Source: JBAZYZ01 sp964366065 (GTDB taxonomy: Bacteria; Patescibacteriota; Minisyncoccia; Phycocordibacterales; VMEP01). Taken from it: a stretch of 16,022 nt of DNA. Of the stretch, positions 12,707 to 16,022 are shown piece by piece; the stretch's first letter is position 1; each line of letters opens with the position of its first letter. The position numbers and the translations under genes are program-made. A model generated the notes under the pieces. That model saw only the letters and a program-made list of their open reading frames with translations, did no database searches and was not told the origin of the DNA. The stretch spans positions 1-16,022 of the forward strand of contig CAYISF010000011.1 of NCBI GenBank assembly GCA_964366065.1, written 5' to 3'.

Positions 12707-13879
12707 ATGAAAAAAATTCTCATTTTCTCTTTGGCTTATTATCCTCATTTTTCCAGCGGAGCGGAGGTGGCCATAAAAGAAATCACGGACCGCATCAATC
12801 CGGGCAATATCGAATTCCACATGGTTACGCTTCTTTTTGACCGCGTAGCGCCACGCGAAGAAAAAATTGGCAACGTCTTTGTGTATCGGGTCGGTTTCGG
12901 CGGAACATATCTCTCGAAGATGTTGTATATACCGCTTGCCGCGCTCAAAGCGCGTTCATTACATAGCATATTTCATTTTGACGCTCTTTGGTCGGTAATG
13001 ACCTACATGCTGTTCCCGGTAGTGCTCGCAAGGTGTATTGGCGTTTCAGCTCCGCACATACTCACGCTTCAAGACGGCGATCCTTACGAAAAAGTCTTTG
13101 AGAGATGGTTTATTCGGCCATTTGCGCCACTGCTTAATTTCGGCTTTAGGAGCGCGGCGGTGGTACAGACCATTTCCACTTATCTTGCGAGTTGGCCGCC
13201 AAGACGCGGGTACAAAGGGCCAATTGAAGTCATCCCCAACGGTTCATCGCTGCAGTCTGCGCAAGAATTCTCTGCAGAGGAGATTTCAAAGCTAAAACAG
13301 CAGATAGGGAAAAAGAAAGGTGAAATATTTTTAATCAGTGTTTCGCGGCTCGTACATCAGAAAGGAATCGATGCCGTTATCCGTGCACTTCCTTTCTTGC
13401 TGCTCAATATACGTTTCTTGATTGTCGGTGACGGGCCCGATAAAGATATGCTTGTGAATCTCGCCGGAGAACTTGGCGTTACGGAACGCGTTATATTTAC
13501 AGGCCAGGTTGATAGAACCATGACGGCAAAGTACCGTAAAATATCCGATATTTTCGTACTGCCGAGCCGTTCGGAAGGACAGGGTATTTCATTTGTCTCC
13601 ACGATGGTGTCAGGGCTCCCGATAGTCGCTACTCAAGAAGGGGGCATCGCGGACTTTCTTTTTGATGCTAGGCGGAATCCCAATAAGGAGACAACCGGCT
13701 GGGCGGTAGACAAAGATTCTCCCGGACAAATTGCCGAAGCGGTGAAAGAAATTATGGCGAATCCGGAGCAGGCAAAGAAAGTGGTCGCCACCGCGCGCCG
13801 GTTTGCATTAGATAATTTTGACTGGAACATTATAGCCAAAAACATGCGCGAGAAAGTATTTGGGCGGGTGTTGATTTGA
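12707..13879 (+). CDS. GT4-family glycosyltransferase with altered EX7E motif
   Basis: A 390-residue GT-B glycosyltransferase. The N-terminal domain starts I-L-I-F-S-L-A-Y-Y-P and has the S-G-A-E-V acceptor-side loop. The C-terminal donor domain has V-I-P-N-G-S (175-180), S-V-S-R-L-V-x-Q-K-G (211-220), V-G-D-G-P (240-244), and S-R-S-E-G-Q-G-I-S-F (287-296). In retaining GT4 enzymes the Glu at 290 is followed eight residues later by a second Glu; here residue 298 is Ser. It likely transfers a sugar from a nucleotide donor to a cell-surface glycan at the inner membrane. It starts 3 bases after the epimerase stop. The TGA stop overlaps a TTGACA sequence. Confidence 0.9.
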   Translation: MKKILIFSLAYYPHFSSGAEVAIKEITDRINPGNIEFHMVTLLFDRVAPREEKIGNVFVYRVGFGGTYLSKMLYIPLAALKARSLHSIFHFDALWSVMTYMLFPVVLARCIGVSAPHILTLQDGDPYEKVFERWFIRPFAPLLNFGFRSAAVVQTISTYLASWPPRRGYKGPIEVIPNGSSLQSAQEFSAEEISKLKQQIGKKKGEIFLISVSRLVHQKGIDAVIRALPFLLLNIRFLIVGDGPDKDMLVNLAGELGVTERVIFTGQVDRTMTAKYRKISDIFVLPSRSEGQGISFVSTMVSGLPIVATQEGGIADFLFDARRNPNKETTGWAVDKDSPGQIAEAVKEIMANPEQAKKVVATARRFALDNFDWNIIAKNMREKVFGRVLI

Positions 13880-13904
13880 CAAAAAGGATAATTAATGATA
13901 CCAG
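13876..13904 (+). promoter_or_regulatory. Possible promoter for the gene at 13968
   Basis: Perfect -35 TTGACA (13876-13881), 17 bases, then TACCAG (13899-13904) with an upstream TG at 13896-13897. The -10 is poor (3 of 6). The predicted start is about 13911, which would place the weak hairpin 13910-13931 at the very 5' end of the leader. Confidence 0.35.
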
Positions 13905-13909
13905 TTAAC

Positions 13910-13931
13910 TAGTCTTAAAGGGCTATTTTTT
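13910..13931 (+). terminator. Weak terminator-like hairpin after the glycosyltransferase gene
   Basis: TAGTC (13910-13914) and GGCTA (13921-13925) form a 5-bp stem with one G-T pair, followed by six T residues. It may end the epimerase-glycosyltransferase unit, or act in the leader of the next gene. Confidence 0.4.
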
Positions 13932-13967
13932 GTTGTTTGTTAATTTTGTACAGAAGGAGGTGGCAAA

Positions 13968-14642
13968 GTGTCACAGGTGCGAGTTTCTGTCGCTAATTTG
14001 GCCTATTTCGTACATGTATTCGGTGCTCCAGCATCAATCCAATTTGGCATTTGCAACCCCAAAATGTTAGAGAAAGGCATTACTCAATTTCAGGCACTGG
14101 GTGGGGGAGCTGAACTAACCGAAAATGGAATGAGGTTTCTGAAAACTAAATTTGGCGCGGAGAGATTCGAGAAAGACGAAATCACCGGGTTCTATGACGC
14201 TCGTTTTCTCGTCGATGAGTCCCATCTCGAGGGGGTATTTAATCTCTTTGAAGAGATTGGAGGTAAGAAAAGTCCCTATGAACTTGACCCGATTCGGGAT
14301 ATTATCGCAGAGATTTCTGGAAAAGAATTCTCTGAAATTGGGACAATTCTTACACCAAACGAAGTAGCGACGATTCAGGTCAGATACGTGAAATCCATGT
14401 GCCAGAAACCAGCTGAAGACGGCATAGGCACTTCTTTACGCAGTATTGCCGGCGTACCATCACGGCGATTGTTTCGCCTATACGGACTACAAATGCCAAG
14501 CTACGAACTCTACATAAAAATGATGCGTTCGCCGGTCGTCAGGGCTCTTTATCCCGACGAACTTGCTACAACCGATGGCGGAAGCCGAAAAGGTAAAACG
14601 CGAGATGGTTTTGTCATCTCCGATAATCTCTTTGAAGCTTGA
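13968..14642 (+). CDS. Accessory protein with a degenerate Nudix-like region
   Basis: GTG 13968 is set by a near-perfect ribosome site AGGAGGT (13955-13961), much stronger than at any other gene here. The 224-residue soluble protein has Q-A-L-G-G-G-A-E-L (42-50), D-A-R-F (77-80) and Y-E-L-D-P-I-R-D-I-I-A-E-I-S-G (104-118). The spacing recalls the Nudix box G-x5-E-x7-R-E-U-x-E-E-x-G-U and the Nudix-like sensor proteins found near bacterial conflict systems, but one acidic position of the box is replaced (A114), so hydrolase activity is doubtful. The C-terminal half (R-S-I-A-G-V-P-S-R-R-L-F-R-L) is unfamiliar. It is flanked by terminators and independent of its neighbours, which suggests an accessory or transferred gene. 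Family assignment is tentative. Confidence 0.6.
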   Translation: MSQVRVSVANLAYFVHVFGAPASIQFGICNPKMLEKGITQFQALGGGAELTENGMRFLKTKFGAERFEKDEITGFYDARFLVDESHLEGVFNLFEEIGGKKSPYELDPIRDIIAEISGKEFSEIGTILTPNEVATIQVRYVKSMCQKPAEDGIGTSLRSIAGVPSRRLFRLYGLQMPSYELYIKMMRSPVVRALYPDELATTDGGSRKGKTRDGFVISDNLFEA

Positions 14643-14659
14643 ATCTTTGCATTACTTTT

Positions 14660-14687
14660 GCCCCGGGTTTTACCCGGGGCTTTCTTC
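14660..14687 (+). terminator. Strong intrinsic terminator
   Basis: GCCCCGGGT (14660-14668) and ACCCGGGGC (14672-14680) form a perfect 9-bp stem with a 3-base loop, followed by TTTCTTC. It closes the gene at 13968. Confidence 0.93.
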
Positions 14688-14740
14688 AAATAATTCTCTA
14701 CTTATAGAAAATTGATTTAAAAAACAAATAAGGATAATGT

Positions 14741-15520
14741 ATGTTAATGGACTCATATGGTTTTTCAGTTAAGTTGGTTAAAAAAGCGGGCGAGCTTCTT
14801 TTGAAACGCTCAAGGGAAGTATTTGAAGTTGGCACAAAAAATAATGATCCTAAAGATATCGTTACGACGGTTGATTTTGAGATTAACAATTTTTTAATTA
14901 ACGCCATTAAGGAAAAGTTTCCGGAACATAGCATTTATTCGGAAGAAGGTGGCGGGAAAGAGAAAAAGAAGAAATTTCTTTGGATTATTGACCCCATTGA
15001 CGGCTCCGCTAATTTTTCCCGCGGCATTCCGCATTTTTCCATCTGCTTGGCTTTCCTTAAAGACGGCATACCGGAGGCGGGCGCGGTTTATAATCCCGTC
15101 ACCAAAGAATTATTCAGTTTTAAAAAAGGAAGCGGCGCGTTTTTGAATGGAAAGCCAATCACTGTTTCAAAAACGACTGACCTAAGAGAAGCATCGGTGT
15201 TTCTTCACGCCGGGCGAAAACCTGAACTCTGGGAATGGGGAGGCATATCCTACACGAAACTTCTCGGTGCCGTGAAGAAAACCTCCAATTACGGAGGTTC
15301 GGCTCTGGATGCCTGTTTCGTCGCGGCAGGCCGCATAGAGGCGAATATTTATGGGCAGCTTACGACAATGGACATAGCGGGCGCTATAGGTATTTTGCTT
15401 GAAGCAGGGGGAAGAATTGTGAACGGAAACGGAGAATCCGTTGTATTGTCAACAACTCCACAGAAAGTAATTATGTCTAACAACGAGAGCATAGAAAAAG
15501 CCCTCCTCAAGATTCTTTAA
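14741..15520 (+). CDS. Inositol monophosphatase family phosphatase
   Basis: A 259-residue member of the Li+-sensitive, Mg2+-dependent phosphatase superfamily (SuhB/CysQ/IMPase). Metal-binding motifs are S-E-E-G (67-70), W-I-I-D-P-I-D-G-S-A-N-F (81-92, with D84 and D87), and M-D-I-A-G-A-I (210-216, with D211) followed by L-L-E-A-G-G-R-I. The usual Trp before the last Asp is Met. Substrates in the family include inositol phosphates, 3'-phosphoadenosine 5'-phosphate and fructose bisphosphate; which applies here is unclear. AGGA 14731-14734 is 6 bases before ATG 14741, which is preferred over the in-frame ATG 14747. The gene ends 6 bases from a convergent gene. Confidence 0.9.
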   Translation: MLMDSYGFSVKLVKKAGELLLKRSREVFEVGTKNNDPKDIVTTVDFEINNFLINAIKEKFPEHSIYSEEGGGKEKKKKFLWIIDPIDGSANFSRGIPHFSICLAFLKDGIPEAGAVYNPVTKELFSFKKGSGAFLNGKPITVSKTTDLREASVFLHAGRKPELWEWGGISYTKLLGAVKKTSNYGGSALDACFVAAGRIEANIYGQLTTMDIAGAIGILLEAGGRIVNGNGESVVLSTTPQKVIMSNNESIEKALLKIL

Positions 15521-15526
15521 TTCCAG

Positions 15527-16021
15527 TTAAGCAACCGCAAATTCCCTTTGACTCTCCTTTTCTTCAATAGACCTTAATTGGTCACGCTTTTGCTTGTATT
15601 CGGAGATAATATCCGGATGGAGCGGGGAATCTTCCAAAACTTCTTTCATAGCCTTGTTCCAGAAATCAAGACGAATTTCCGTGAGTGTTCGCAGGTCTCC
15701 CTCGGTTTTTTCCATTGACCTTGCGTAGTAATCAAGCAAATATCCTGCTTTATACACCCTCATAAGCTGCAAGCTTAAATACTCATCCTCTCCTCGATTT
15801 TTGCGTATATATTCGGAAAGAAGTTTCTCAAATTCCGGATTATGCAACATCATATAGTTCAAAAATCTCGCCCACCCTTCGTATTTGTTGCCGAAATGCA
15901 CGGTTGAGTAATTTGGAACACAATCAAGCACGTATACAGTATTTTTATTGAGGCGGAAATTATGCGGAACAAAATCCGTATGGGTCAGGTGGTTTGAATA
16001 TCTATCTATATTTTCTTTATT
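15527..16021 (-). CDS. APH/choline-kinase-like phosphotransferase, 5'-truncated by window edge
   Basis: The minus-strand frame is open to the right edge, so only the C-terminal 164 residues are present. The Brenner motif H-T-D-F-V-P-H-N (15959-15982) supplies the catalytic Asp and Asn (HxDxxxxN) of aminoglycoside phosphotransferase-like kinases. V-Y-V-L-D-C-V follows and carries the metal-binding Asp that replaces DFG. K-Y-E-G-W-A-R-F-L-N-Y-M-M-L-H-N-P then resembles the helical C-lobe of the group. The C-terminus is a charged helix (Y-K-Q-K-R-D-Q-L-R-S-I-E-E-K-E). The substrate is unknown: a sugar, amino alcohol or small metabolite is more likely than a drug. It is convergent with the phosphatase gene. 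Confidence 0.75.
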   Translation of the reverse strand, partial: NKENIDRYSNHLTHTDFVPHNFRLNKNTVYVLDCVPNYSTVHFGNKYEGWARFLNYMMLHNPEFEKLLSEYIRKNRGEDEYLSLQLMRVYKAGYLLDYYARSMEKTEGDLRTLTEIRLDFWNKAMKEVLEDSPLHPDIISEYKQKRDQLRSIEEKESQREFAVA

Positions 16022-16022
16022 T

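Noticed and set aside
1..16022. UGA recoded as Gly (SR1/Gracilibacteria code)
   Set aside because: folD, murD, rsmI and the glycosyltransferase end on TGA at the expected C-terminus, and no core protein needs readthrough of TGA.

Overview
The window reads as a piece of a Candidate Phyla Radiation (Patescibacteria, probably Parcubacteria-like) genome. This is inferred from gene content and style, not from a marker gene: compact genes, a divergent FolD, a signal-anchored DUF4015/GHL13 protein, a VirD4/HerA-like ATPase with a long Pro-rich tail, a lamin-tail plus PKD surface protein, tRNAs without an encoded CCA, and many start codons lying on or next to their promoters. UGA is an ordinary stop here (folD, murD, rsmI and the glycosyltransferase end on it at their family's normal C-terminus), which argues against the Gracilibacteria/SR1 code.

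Layout: (1) 1-1021, 3' part of a secreted or surface TIM-barrel glycoside-hydrolase-like protein. (2) 1030-1651, a strong promoter and a multi-pass membrane protein. (3) 1652-1981, a tRNA locus: a tRNA-Leu(CAG) is broken in its D-loop by about 233 bases that hold a terminator, a promoter and a second, complete tRNA-Leu(CAG), with repeats in alternating orientation. folD begins five bases after the 3' end of the broken tRNA. (4) folD-murD-murC (1982-5503), tightly packed one-carbon and peptidoglycan precursor genes. (5) 5534-5788, a Cys-rich small gene with an in-frame amber codon. (6) rsmI, with an in-frame palindromic insertion. (7) 6577-8341, a small membrane protein, the DUF4015 protein and a 61-aa protein, closed by a terminator. 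(8) 8438-11717, the VirD4/HerA-like ATPase and the LTD/PKD surface protein. (9) 11798-13879, an NAD-dependent sugar epimerase/dehydratase and a GT4 glycosyltransferase, a surface-glycan pair. (10) 13968-14642, an isolated accessory gene with a Nudix-like look between two terminators. (11) An inositol-monophosphatase family gene, convergent with the 3' part of an APH-like kinase gene running off the right edge.

The common themes are envelope building (murD, murC, epimerase, glycosyltransferase, glycosidase-like proteins, LTD/PKD protein) and DNA or protein traffic (VirD4-like ATPase). The most unusual structure is the nested tRNA-Leu locus, which could be a disrupted tRNA, an unrecognised intron or a split tRNA. 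The second is a set of in-frame repeat insertions inside the core genes rsmI and murD, resembling Rickettsia palindromic elements in behaviour.
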